64,000 bases of DNA, from the NCBI GenBank assembly GCA_030762935.1, contig CM060895.1, positions 33,879,501-33,943,500 of the forward strand, written 5' to 3'. The notes beneath the pieces were generated by a model. It had not been told where the DNA came from and searched no databases. It saw nothing but the letters and a program-made list of their open reading frames with translations. Made by a program: the position numbers and the translations under genes. This document shows, one piece after another, positions 45,365 through 56,857 of the stretch. The DNA comes from Hymenopus coronatus (taxonomy: Eukaryota > Arthropoda > Insecta > Mantodea > Hymenopodidae). The number at the start of each line of letters is the position of its first letter. Positions within the stretch are counted from its first letter, which is position 1.

Positions 45365-45719
45365 GCAAGTAATGAATCAAAATTACATAGAGTGTGGTTT
45401 TTAACGAGATCTACATCTCTGCGTGCTTCAATTTGTGGACTCTAATAGGTGTGCGGAGTTGTTTTTTTAAAGCTACGTGTTATTCGTTGCTATTTATATT
45501 TGTTATTTTGTTTGGAAATTCATTGATAGCCCCCTGTTGCAGCCTGATTTCCCTTTTTCATCCTTCGGATGGTGCTTTACTGTACAATTCCTCTGATGTC
45601 GAAACTAGAACAGTTGGGTTGGTATTTTACTTTACCTGCAAATTTTACGCCGTCAAATAATACTGTTGGTGCAACGGCTCGCTTACTGGCACTGTTGAGA
45701 GTAGCAGTCATTAATTCTT
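45365..45719. other. Single-copy DNA
   Basis: A weakly open plus frame (45394-45660) shows no domain. A short H-like scrap ('tttttaacgagatctacat') lies at its left edge. Confidence 0.35.
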
Positions 45720-46442
45720 TCGCAGTTCGCTAGATACCAAATATTAAGTTGAGTGTGTTCTAAGGTTGGGACATAGAGATTTTCAGGAAAATCTTCATAC
45801 CTCAAACTACCCCTCCTTATATTAATGCTTTTTTTTTTTAATTTACAATGGCTCGATCGATATTGATTAAAATGCCAATAATAAGATTTTGAATTTGTGT
45901 TTTAGAGATTCTAACAAGTTAATCAATTATTTATTAAAACTATTAAATTGCTTTATTTATAACTTTAATGTAATTTATAATATTATATTGCACTTTTTGT
46001 GATATAAATATAATTTTATAATTACTTTTACAGAAATGTAGCTATCCCATAATGTATATCTTCAATTTCCTTAGCATAGCCTCTGAAGTCCTCACACACA
46101 ATGCATGTCCTATACATTTTATCTATTTCCGAGATATTCTTTGTTACTGACGGAACTTGTCTATATCTTATATTTTGCTCAAATTGGAACTCGTTATTCA
46201 TATTTTTTATTCTGGTCAACCAAAGAGAACGAAATTTCAATATATTCACATAGCGACCAGCTTTTAAAGGATTTGACAATCGCTTTAGCTTATTGTATTT
46301 CCTTATATCCCTTGTACAAGAAAAAAAAATCTGCTAATGATTATCTAAATAAGTAAGTAGTAGAAGAATAAGCTTTTGCAATAATAATTTGTTACAGCAT
46401 ACGTAGAGAAAGTTATGTGAATCTGTAACATAATATCTTATT
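45720..46442 (+). repeat. Element H, strongly diverged copy
   Basis: 'gataccaaatattaagttg', 'agattttcaggaaaatc' and the H-end 'gtagagaaagttatgtgaat' are recognisable. The middle (45880-46040) is AT-rich and not alignable by eye. Confidence 0.65.
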
Positions 46443-46626
46443 TTAAAATGCTTCATGTTATTGGGATAAACGTATGCAGAAATAGTTTCCTTATAAATTT
46501 CATTGTAAATACAGAGGAATGCAGGAGGCCGAGCGACAGCAGATCTTTAACAATTAATTCGCTTTGTCTAACCGTGAAATTCCACATTTTTACGTGGCAT
46601 CGGGAGAAACGAACCAATGGTGATCA

Positions 46627-47492
46627 CACTTTAAAAAAATCTTATGCTTTCCAGTCACGTGGTTTTCTCACCTATTGTGTAAGAAAGCTATTCTTACAAA
46701 AGCATATCCTTCTATACATATACTTCATGCTAATCAATATAAACATTATCAGAAATAGTCTCATTACTCACACTTCCTTGTAAGAAGAGCGAAACTAGGG
46801 AATATGCTAGACAAATCTTATAAAAACTATCGCTATGTGATTGAAATTCGGTTATCTTTGCATGGTCAGTAGTAAAAGAATAAGACATTAAAAATGTTCG
46901 CTTCAGAAAAATTTAAATATTTTAAAATTTTAGCTAATAACAATCAATAAGTTTTAAATTGATAACTGTACAAAAAATGATATATGTGATATAATCTGAT
47001 GTTTTAACAAAATTTACTTTTTTGTGTAGTAAATTTTTGTATCTCTCTTATAGTTTACCAGTTATGCAATAATCATATAGAATGAAGATGCTATTCCCAG
47101 AAAATTCAAGATATAATTTAATTTGTGATGTAAATATCTTAAATATACCGTATTTGAAGCAGGATCTTTAAAAACCATTTTCCAGAAAATCAAAATGTTT
47201 GAAAATGTTTCCATGTAAAGGGTAGTTCGGCGCGGGGGAATTTTTAAGAGAGTCTTAGTGTTGTATCCTTGGAAGATGTTAAAGCTAAATACCAAATTTG
47301 GTATTTAATCTATTTTTCGTTTTTGGGTTATGTTAACAGGTACGAACAGAGACAAAAGGACACAGATTTTTTTCTAAAAACGATTTTTTATGTATGGGAC
47401 CCCAAAACATGTAATTCCATTGAAATCTCGGTATAAATTTTTGGGTGGAATGTAACACTTTCATTACCTATGTACTAAGTATAAATGTCCCT
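46627..47492 (-). repeat. Element H, near full length
   Basis: H-end 'aatcttatgctttccagtc'. The CA tract is replaced by 'aggtacgaacagagac'. The P-end palindrome is lost ('ctatgtactaagtataaatg'). Confidence 0.8.
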
Positions 47493-47575
47493 ATAATCTT
47501 GAATTTCTATACTCTTTTCGTGACATGGCCAGAAATAACCGAATGGTAGCCTCAGTTAAAAAAAGCATAATAGGT

Positions 47576-49018
47576 AATAAAAGTATGTTTTGTTCCATTC
47601 ACATGACTTTCTCTAAATCGCTGTAACAAATTATTATTAACAAGCATATTCTTCATCCACTTTATGATAATCGATATAAACATTAGCAGAAATTGTTTTA
47701 ATTACTTGCTTCCTTGTAAGTAGGAGGGAAATAAGGGAATACACTAGGCTAAAGCGATAAGCAAATCTTTTAAAAACTGGTTGCCATGTGGTTAAAATCC
47801 GTGTCTATGTGTGGCCAGGAGTTTTCAACTATTCATGTGAGAAAAGTTTATGTATTTTAATCTGAAACAAATAACAAGGAATACCTCAGAAATGACCAAT
47901 TGGACGAAAAAGAAAACGTATATTGTGTGTTTAAACGTGATCTACCTTTTTATGTAGTAATTTTCTATCTTTCTCTTACAGTTTACCAGTTGCGCAAAAT
48001 TCAGCAAAATTGAAATGTTTTCCATATAAAGAGTGTTTTGCTGTGGGGGGGGGATATTTTCTCAAAATCTTTGTGTCCCCTCCCTGAAGATACTAAAATT
48101 AAATACCAGGTTTCGTATTTTACCAACTTTTCGTTTTTGAGTTATTGTGTTCACAGACACACACATACATACATACATACATACATACATACATACATAC
48201 ATACATACATACATACATACATACATACATACATACATACATACATACATACATACATACATACATACATACATACATACATACATACATACATACATAC
48301 ATACATACATACATACATACATACATACATACATACATACATACATACATACATACATACATACATACATACATACATACATACATACATACATACATAC
48401 ATACATACATACATACATACATACATACATACATACATACATACATACATACATACATACATACATACATACATACATACATACATACATACATACATAC
48501 ATACATACATACATACATACATACATACATACATACATACATACATACATACATACATACATACATACATACATACATACATACATACATACATACATAC
48601 ATACATACATACATACATACATACATACATACATACATACATACATACATACATACATACATACATACATACATACATACATACATACATACATACATAC
48701 ATACATACATACATACATACATACATACATACATACATACATACATACATACATACATACATACATACATACATACATACATACATACATACATACATAC
48801 ATACATACATACATACATACATACATACATACATACATACATACATACATACATACATACATACATACATACATACATACATACATACATACATACGGAC
48901 CTTTTTCCAAAAATTATTTTTTTGGGATACAGGAAGCCCTAAAACATGTATTACCTGTGAAATTTCCGTATCAAATTTTTGGGTGGAATACAATACCTTC
49001 TCTATGCACTATTTATAT
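47576..49018 (-). repeat. Element H with giant (ACAT)n expansion
   Basis: Both ends are recognisable (H-end 'gttttgttccattcacatg'; P-end 'ccttctctatgcactattt'). Without the tetranucleotide array the copy would be about 700 bp. Confidence 0.88.
48160..48896. repeat. (ACAT)n tetranucleotide array, ~735 bp
   Basis: An essentially perfect ACAT/ATGT run of about 184 units. It starts in the 'gttcacagacacaca' that precedes the CA tract of other H copies and ends in their 'cggacctttttc'. All long open frames here (repeating TYIH or MYVC) are artefacts of a period that never makes a stop codon. Confidence 0.98.
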
Positions 49019-49059
49019 AGGATATTGAACTGCCTATGAATACTTTGTGAAGTACCTTC

Positions 49060-49400
49060 TTTAAGTAATTTCCAAGTTATCCATTGTTATGGTTTTGAAG
49101 CGATTTTCAATGACAATTGCATTGACGACAGCCTTTAAAACGTTTGATATCACTTTATCATAGCGCATTCCTTTAGTTCCCTTCTACTTATAAGGAACTA
49201 GGTAATATAATATTCTGCTAATGTTTATCTCGATTAGCATGGTGTACAATGAAGAATACTTTTTTGTAAGAAGTTTGTAGAGCAGCTAGAGAAAGTCATG
49301 GAGTGTAATATTTCAGATTTTTATACATAAGAAAGTGGAGAAGGTATTGTTTTCTACCAACAAATTTCGATTTAGAAATCACAACGGAAATAAATAAATA
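49060..49400 (+). repeat. Element H, H-half joined to a P-proximal scrap
   Basis: The H-half ends in a degraded H-end (about 49330). It is followed by 'acataagaaagtggagaagg' and 'ccaacaaatttcgatttag'. The same unusual junction is found at 42139/42140. Confidence 0.7.
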
Positions 49401-49559
49401 TATGTATACAGGGTATACTGAGATATTTTCTCAGAATATGTAGGTTACTTAAATAAGTAATTTGAGCTAGGAGACTTATGGCCTGTTTATTGAAATTTCG
49501 AATAACGGCTATAAGTTTCTGAAGTGCTAGTACGCCACGTATCACAGCACTTCGTCTGG

Positions 49560-49690
49560 AGTGAAAAACATAATAATAAAAAACATTTACTCTAGCACAA
49601 TAATCGAACTCGTGACCTTTGGGACAGCAGCTTCCCGCGTTACGCATTAAGCCACTAGAGCAGTTGAAGAAAACGCCTCCAGAGTAGGCT
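49560..49690 (-). repeat. tRNA-like SINE head (SINE-E)
   Basis: On the minus strand, 'tctagtggcttaatgcg' and 'acgagttcgattattg' resemble A and B boxes at tRNA spacing, with 'gctctag' and 'ctagag' near the ends. It is not related to SINE-A, B or C by eye. Confidence 0.45.
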
Positions 49691-51042
49691 ACATAACACA
49701 AGAACGTAGTTAATGAATGCTCAGTGTCGGACTGTCAAATGATTAGTTCGAGATTTTACAGATTTTTGCGACATTAAATCTTGAGAGCGCTAGTAACGAG
49801 CTGCTAAAAATCGATATTTCTATATTCAGCTACATTCTAAGCCATTTTTTTCAGCCTGCTTTGCTTTAACACCGACTTATCAGCACCTGATACGCACACG
49901 TTTAACGCTATATGGTTGCGTTATGTTTATCCGTGGTCCTTGCATCGCCGATCTCAAATTACTTATATCAGTCAGGTGCACAATCTCGCAAATTATTTTG
50001 GTGTAGTTCTTTAACAGCCTGTATAAGTAGAATATTTATCAAGGATACAACACGGAGACTGAAAACTTCCAAACCATAACAATGGATAACTTGGAAATTA
50101 TTTAATGAAGGGACGTCACAAAGTATGTATTCATAGGCAGTTCAATATACAATTTTACATATACAATATTTTCTTATGAAGCCTACAGAAGAAAACTATA
50201 GAGGAAACGTGTATAAGGAAGTTTCAGCAATCCGCCACTTCTCAGACGTAGTCCGCTAAAGCACATTTATATATTTTCTGTCTCGCTCTCTTTTGTTGAT
50301 AGTAAAGGGCAGACATCGATACCGGGGAATAGAACAGTATCTCTTCGCATGGTTTGAGTTTTTCAAAACAACATAATAAATGGGTAAGGCAAAACCATTA
50401 AAAGAATGGTTTCCTCCTTGGTTTAATGAGAACAAAAGAAAAGAAAGTAGAGGTAAAAAAAGTAGCAAAAAGGGTGAAAGTAAGTAAAAAAAGAAGAAAA
50501 ATTTAAAATGTCTTATTTTTCTCGCTTTAACAAAAAACTAATAATTTTCAGTGAACTTGCTTACTAACGGCAGAGATGGAGAAAGAGAGAGGGAGAGAGA
50601 GAGAACACCCATTACTCTTTCTTATTCAAGAAAAGTCAACATCATTAACTTCTTATTTTGAAATAATCTGTTATTTGCACTATATTTGGTTGTATAGATG
50701 TTAATTTGCTGCTTGCATAAGACTTTCTGGAATCTTGTACGAAATAAAAAAGCTGCGGTGTTTAAGAATTATGCGCATTATAATTTATTATTAAGCTCTC
50801 ACACACACTGGGAATGTTTTCACTACAATACAATAATACACACTTTATTGTCAACAAAATGCTTAAACAACAATCAGTGAAGCAGCTGATATAGGAGAAT
50901 TTAAACGAATAACAGCAAACATCTTAGAAGTGACGAATGACACTCTACGTTCACTGGTGTTTTAGCTAGGGGTTAACCCTACCACCGTGCTAATGCGTAA
51001 AAGTGTCTATACTCCTTGAGTGTTATATAAGGATGCATTTTT
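49691..51042. other. Single-copy DNA with GA-rich tract
   Basis: A purine-rich tract (GAGA repeats, 50577-50607) is the only structure seen. No coding frame. Confidence 0.4.
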
Positions 51043-51182
51043 TCTGCTGTGATTCTCAGCGTCCCATTTTATACTGGGCGTGAAAGACCGCTTTATTTTG
51101 CTCAGAAGTTTGCTTGAAGTTCTTTTGCGTGCCGTAAAACTTAAGACGCGGGACCAATGGCTTTGCTTCCCTTTCGAAGGCA
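51043..51182 (-). repeat. SINE-B, 3' part
   Basis: Minus-strand match to the SINE-B body and tail ('actgggcgtgaaagaccg', 'gccgtaaaac', 'gggaccaatggctttgc'). The head is missing, and the sequence joins repeat R2 directly. Confidence 0.75.
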
Positions 51183-51490
51183 AATCTTTTTCTGATCGAA
51201 TATTGCATAGTGATGTTTTATACGGGAAATATCTCCACTCGTTTGCTTGTTACGCTAACCAGGGAACACAAGTGAAATTGATTCATTAACAACTGTACTG
51301 AACTTTAAAGTAGGAAACGAATTAGATTAAATTTCCTTTTGCTTCACACCTCTATTACTGTTATTGAGAACCTTGCGTCGTCGCCGTCTAGCACACGTTG
51401 AGCTTCAATTACAAACTTGGAGATAAAGGGAAAGACTATCTAGACTGAGTACTCGAAACGTCAAATAAAACATATTGTAACAATAACTCT
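51183..51490 (-). repeat. Unclassified dispersed repeat R2 (copy 1)
   Basis: It aligns, inverted, with 54613-54634 plus 55028-55302. Shared blocks include 'gtactcagtctagat', 'ctccaagtt', 'taacagtaatag', 'aaatttaatcta' and 'aaagttcagta', then 'acagttgttaatg', 'gtataaaac' and 'cactatgcaat'. No coding capacity and no tRNA-like boxes. It may be part of an LTR or an MITE-type element. Confidence 0.7.
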
Positions 51491-51629
51491 TTTTTATTCC
51501 AACAAACATTCTTTATTTCTTCCATAAACTGATTAGAATCAGAATTGCTCACAGTAAATTTCCTCAACGTTTGGTTTTTTATATCAATTCTGTTATATAG
51601 GACAAATCACACTTTGGACGTGAAGCATA
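51491..51629. other. Short AT-rich spacer
   Basis: Nothing recognised. Confidence 0.3.
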
Positions 51630-52735
51630 CCAAATTTTGTACAGGGACCTTTTTCACCAAGGTATGAGCTTCTTTTAAATGCAAATAAACATTACACGGG
51701 ACCAACGGCTTTACTTCCCTTGCGAAGGAAGCCATGCTAAGGAGTATTACATTCGAAATTACTGCATCATTTTCCTGGGTTTGAACACGAAACTTTCGGT
51801 AATATGTAGTATAGACAGGAATATAAAACTCTGAAGGGAAACAAAATGTAAGAGAGCAAAGGAAATCGTGGACCTGAAGATTGTAAAGTATTGGGTTTCC
51901 TGTATCTTCAAAGTGGCGAAAAGGGCATCGTTACGATGTTTCCATGATTGGATTTGAGTTTATAGTTCGTGAGCTCGCCATGGGGATAAGGGATCAGATG
52001 GCACTCTAGGACGAAATCACGACTTGCGGACGCGAAATAGCGGAGCATTTTGCCCAGGAACCTTCTTCTTTCATGGTATAGGGTTCTTTTATGACAAATA
52101 AACATTGCACGGGACCACCGGCTTTACTTCCCTTCTAAAATAAGCCATGTTATGGATTTTTACATCCGAAATGACTCCATTACCCTTCTAAATGGCGAAA
52201 AGGACATCATTACGTTGTTTCCATGATTGGATTTGAATTTACAGTTCGTGAGTTCGCCATTATGCGCCATGGGAATGATAGATCAGCCCGTCGTTCATAG
52301 ATGGCACTCTCGAACGAAATCATGACTTGCGGACACGAATTGACGGAACATTTCACCCAGGAACCTTCATCTTTCATGGTATAGGATTCTATTATAGCAA
52401 ATAATGATTTCACGGATCACCAGCTCTACTTCCCTTCCCGAAAAGTCTCCATTATCCTTCTTAGAGGTGAAAAAGGTATCGTAATGTTGTTTCCATGATC
52501 GGACTTGTTTTATAGTTCGCGAGTTCACCACTATGCGCCATGGGAAAGAGGGATCTGTCGTCGGTCACAGATGGCACTCTAGGACGAAATCACAACATGC
52601 GGACGCAAAATGGCGGAACATTTTGCCCAGGAACCTTCATCTTTCAAGGTATGTTTCTTTTATAGCAAATAAACACTTCACGGGAACCAACAGCTCTATT
52701 TCCCTTCCGAAAGAAACAATGCAAAGGATTATGGG
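51630..52735. repeat. Tandem array, ~275-285 bp units, SINE-B-related
   Basis: The marker 'tggcgaaaagg' and variants recur at about 51912, 52192 and 52465, and 'tttgcccaggaacctt' at about 52049, 52346 and 52624. 'gatggcactctaggacgaaa' is another shared block. Each unit includes 'gggaccaacggctttacttc' or a variant, which is the central part of SINE-B, so a SINE-B derivative seems to have been tandemly amplified. Confidence 0.75.
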
Positions 52736-52835
52736 GTCCGAAAAAAATCCATCACCCCTCGCTAGGTTTGAACCTGCAATCTTGGGTTTAAGGGCCTACT
52801 ATGGTTACCGCTACACAGCGGAGGGCGACTGAAGA
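52736..52835 (-). repeat. SINE-B head at the end of the array
   Basis: On the minus strand, A box 'gtgtagcggtaaccat' and B box 'aggttcaaacc' give a tRNA-like head in the right place relative to the last unit of the array. Confidence 0.7.
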
Positions 52836-53368
52836 TTGATGGTTTAAACTAGAAGTGAAGTTGATGACAAGATTTTGTTTTTAAACTAATTGGGCTATCC
52901 TAAAAAAATGGGCAGGCAAAATAGGGTTCATTAGTTGTTAATTAAATTCCAAAGAGCCCCTCACTTTACAAGAGCTTATGTTCTTCTACCTTCAGCTTGC
53001 TTTTCAACGTCTACCCCTTGCTGACCATCGACTTAGCTTATCCAATCAGATAATAAGTCACGGTTTAACGATCCCAGCGAGCTCTTTGTTCAGGGGGTTT
53101 GGTGGAGCTGGAAATTGAATCAAATTAACGCTTCCACTCAGCTGTATACACCTTTCTCTCTTCACGTTTTCCATCATCCTACTCTACTCTTCCTCAAGTG
53201 TTTTCGAGGTCACACACAATGAATCCACTCTCAGAAGATAAACTTCCTTTCTACGGACATAACTATGTCCAAACATGGGAAAACTTACACCATCAGAACT
53301 TTATATTATAAAATGTTTACAGAGATTTGGGAACTGTATCCTCACAAAGCACTTAACTATACTAGTAA
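52836..53368. other. Single-copy DNA, nothing recognised
   Basis: Positions 52930-53250 are GC-richer. No repeat match and no convincing frame. Confidence 0.35.
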
Positions 53369-53706
53369 TGTTTACTTTCTATACACATTCTTTGTACATA
53401 GTGTAGAGAAGGTATTGCACTCCACCCAAAAATTTGATACCGAAATTTCAACGTAAATATATGTTTTAGGGTCCCTTATATCCAAAAAAAAAAACATTTT
53501 CCAAAAAAGTCCGTGTGTGTGTCTGTGAACACGATAACTCAAAAACGAAAAATCGGTAAAATTACAAACTTGGTATTTTAGTTTAGTAATTTCCAGGGAT
53601 CGTGGAAGATTGTCGCATCCGTGCGAGATACTAAACTTAAATACCAAATTTAGTATTTTACCGACGTTTCGTTTTTGAGTTATTGTGTTTCCAGACACAC
53701 GGACTC
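53369..53706. repeat. Inverted pair of element H P-halves
   Basis: The plus P-half (53369-53600, palindrome, TG tract, 'cttggtattttagtttag') meets a minus segment (53602-53706) carrying the same stem-loop region and CA tract. The two form a natural fold-back. Confidence 0.8.
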
Positions 53707-53744
53707 ACACTATGAACGACATACTCACTCACAGACATGTTTTT

Positions 53745-54606
53745 AAAAAAATCTGGTGAGTTCCATTCACATGAGTTTCTCTACATTTCTGCAACACATT
53801 ATTGTTAAAAAGCTTGTGCTTGTATTTACTTAATGCTAATCGAGAAAACATGTGCAGAAATAGTCTTATTACTTGCTTCCTTGTAAGTAGAAGGGAAGTA
53901 AGGGTTAAATTGATACTCAAAAGCTGGCTGATATGTGACTAAAGTTTCTTTGTTTGTATGGATAGGAGTTGACAAATTCAAAGTTTTTCAAAACTGAAAC
54001 CAAAAACAAGCAATATCTAAAAACGATCAACTCCATGAAAAAATGTATATAACATAAATTGTGTGTTTTAACGTACTCTACATTTTTTGTGTGCTAAGTT
54101 TATTTCCATCTCTTACGGGCTTAGCAGATATGCAAAATATCGTAAAATTGATCCAGAATAAAGTAATCTTAAGGGGCCATTCCCAGAAAATTCAAGATAT
54201 ACATTTTATTTGTCAGGTAAATATCTTTGTATACAATATTTTAATCCAAATGGTTAGAGCCATTTTTGAGAAAATCAAAATTTTCGAAAAAAGTTCCATG
54301 TAAAGGGTAGTTGGAGGGTGGGAGGATTTTCTTGAAAATCTTCGTGTTGCATTCTTGGAAGATACCAAATTTAAATACCAAGTTTGGTATTTAACAGTAT
54401 TTTCGTTTTTGAACTATGCTGTCCACAGGCACACACATAGGCACACACACACACACGGACTTTTTTCCAAAAATGCTTTTTTTTTTTTTGGTTCAGGGAG
54501 ACCCAAAACATGTATTTCCGGTACAATCTCGGTATCGAATTTTTGTGAGCAATACAATACCTTCTCTATACACTATGTACATAGTATATGTAGAGAAAGT
54601 AAAAAA
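53745..54606 (-). repeat. Element H, full length
   Basis: H-end 'tctggtgagttccattc', ACAC tract at 54428-54458, T-run at 54477-54490, P-end 'gtagagaaagtaaaaa'. Confidence 0.92.
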
Positions 54607-54612
54607 GGTTTC

Positions 54613-55302
54613 TGTTATAAAATATTTTGTTCACTTCAATTCAAAATCTTCTCGGGCTTCTAGCCAGATAAAAACTTGGCTTGACACCAACGTTTCGAAG
54701 AAGTGCATCTTCTTCGTCTTCAGGGTGAACTGATGGTTTGAGCTTGCGGAGACTGGTATTTATAAGAGCTGGGATGAAGCTAATAACTGATTGGTTCGCG
54801 TGATATTATGGCCTGGATATTATGGCCAATCAGATATTAGCTTCATCCCAGCTCTTATAAATACCAGTCTCTGCAAGCTCAAACCATCAGTTCACCCTGA
54901 AGACGAAGAAGATGCAGTTCTTCGAAACGTTGGTGTCAAGCCAAGTTTTTACCTGGCTAGAAGCCCGAGAAGATTTTGAATTAATACGTCGCCAGGAAAG
55001 CTTCAGTTCTTATTTTATTTTGTTCACGTTTCGAAAGTACTCAGTCTAGATGGTCCTTCACTTTACCTCCAAGTTGAAGCTTAGCGTGTGCTTGACGACG
55101 TGAGCACAAGCGTCTCTGTAACAGTAATAGACGTGTGAATCGAGGCAAAATTTAATCTAAACCATTTTCTGTCTTAAAGTTCAGTACCTACAGTTGTTAA
55201 TGGAATACGTTTGCTTGTATTCCCTGGCTAGCATAGCGGGCAGTGAATATGTTTCCTGTATAAAACTTCACTATGCAATCTTCGGTCAGAGAAAAATTTC
55301 CA
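54613..55302 (+). repeat. Repeat R2 (copy 2), split by a Penelope-like insertion
   Basis: The left stub 54613-54634 ('gttataaaatattttgttc') and the right part 55028-55302 together match R2 copy 1 in inverted orientation. The match ends near 'cagagaaaaatttcc'. Confidence 0.7.
54635..55015 (+). mobile_element. Penelope-like fold-back insertion 2
   Basis: Arms 54645-54783 and 54838-54975 are inverted copies around an asymmetric centre. The right arm extends to a tail with 'gccaggaaagcttc', parallel to 'gccgtgaaagccttc' of insertion 1. The 12-bp TSD tattttgttcac lies at 54623-54634 and 55016-55027. In the right arm, 'ctgaaga' (54897-54903), a 6-bp stem (gaagaa/ttcttc), 'gaaac' (54924-54928) and 'gtc' (54935-54937) follow a hammerhead-like order, with one extra base before the stem. 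Confidence 0.75.
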
Positions 55303-55622
55303 CTTCAAACAAAGATGAAGCGGCCCTATGTTGACAGATCCCACGTTGATGATTGGACAGGCAGGCTTGCGCCGGCGCGGCGTGTCATTCTGGAATCGTT
55401 AATGACTCTGCCCTTGCCAACTCACATCGTCGTCTAGATCTGGTGACCTTTGAGGTGTCACCTTCATCCCTTCCTCCCAAGGTTCACTCAGTCACAAAGC
55501 GACTGAAGTAACCAAGTACAGTGCTAAGCTACAGGGGTTGGGGACCCTCCTCCTGACTAATCCTAATTCTGGGTTATTCAGCCACATGCACGCTGGATAC
55601 CATTGACTTCATTCCTATGTCA
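55303..55622. other. Single-copy GC-richer DNA
   Basis: No repeat match. No frame of note. Confidence 0.4.
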
Positions 55623-56489
55623 AAAATTCTGATGTGCTCCATTCACATGACTTTCTCTACATCTCTGCAACACATTATTCTTAAAACGCTTATTCTTCTA
55701 TTTACTTCATGCTAAACGAGAAAAAATTAGAAGAAATAGTCTTATTACTTGCTTCCTTGTAAGTAGAAGCGAAATAAGGGAGTGCCGTTGCTTAAAGTGA
55801 TAGTCAAAAGCTGGTTAGTATGTGACTGAAGATCCTTTGTATGTATGGACAGAAGCTGAGAAATTCCTGTATGAGAAAGGTATAAGTTTCTCACTGCTGA
55901 AACCAAAAACAAGGAATATCTAAAAAACAATCAACTCCACGAAAAAAGTGTATATAGCATAAATTGTGTGTTTCAACACGCTCTACATTTTTTGTGTGGT
56001 AAGCTTTTGTCCATCTCCTACGGTTTAGCAGTTATGCAAAATTCCGTAAAATTCATCCAGAATAAAGTAGTTTTTAAAGGCTATTCCCAGAAAATTCAAG
56101 ATATACATTTTATTTGTCAGCTAAATATCTTTAGTATATACGATATTTTAACCAAAATCGTTAGAGCCATTTTTAAGAAAATAAAAAATTTTGAAAAAAG
56201 TTCCACGTAAAGGGTAGTTAAGAGTGGGGGAATTTTTCTCAAAATCTTCGTGTCGCATCCCTGGAATATACTAAACTTAAATACCAAGTTTAGTATTTTA
56301 CTGACTTTTCGTTTTTGAGTTATCGTGTTCACGGACACACACACACGCATAAGGACCTTTTTCTGAAAATGCTTTTTTTGGTTACAGGAGACCCTAAAAC
56401 ATATATTTCCGATGAAATCTCGGTGTCGAATTTATGGGTGAAGTGCAAAACTTTCTCTATACATTATGTACATAATACGTTAGGGAAAG
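55623..56489 (-). repeat. Element H, full length
   Basis: H-end 'ttctgatgtgctccattc', short ACAC tract, P-end 'tacgttagggaaagtaaaaa'. It is followed head-to-tail by another H-end. Confidence 0.92.
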
Positions 56490-56857
56490 TAAAAATCTGA
56501 TGTGTTCCATTAATATGACTTGCTCTATCTGTTCCACAAACACACTTTTCTTACAAAAGATTATTCTTTTATTCACATCATACTAATCCAGATAAACAGC
56601 AGAATTGGTATTATTACTTGCTTCATTGTAAGTAGAAGGGAAGTAAGGGAATACACTAGGCTAAAGCGAAAGTCGATTCCTTTAAAGCCGGCCGCTATGT
56701 TAAGCAATTGGAATTCCGTTCTTTTTGTTTGCCAGGAGTAGGAAATTAAAAAGAGACCAAAAGAGAGGATGATTTCCTGTTTTAGAAAAGTTTAAGTACC
56801 TTAAAAATGAAACCAATAACATCATAAAGTTAATTCTACAACAAAAATTATATTGAA
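56485..56857 (-). repeat. Element H, H-half, head-to-tail partner
   Basis: Starts in the A-run of the preceding P-end ('aaaaatctgatgtgttcc') and fades after 'gaaaccaataacatc' and 'aattctacaacaaaaat'. Confidence 0.8.

Noticed and set aside
48038..49039. Very long open frames (repeating TYIH and MYVC) over the (ACAT)n array
   Set aside because: A tetranucleotide repeat gives a 12-nt period with no stop codon in any frame. These are artefacts, not repeat proteins.
51630..52735. CRISPR-like periodic repeats
   Set aside because: Units are about 280 bp and diverge throughout, with no short direct repeat and spacer pattern. The context is eukaryotic.
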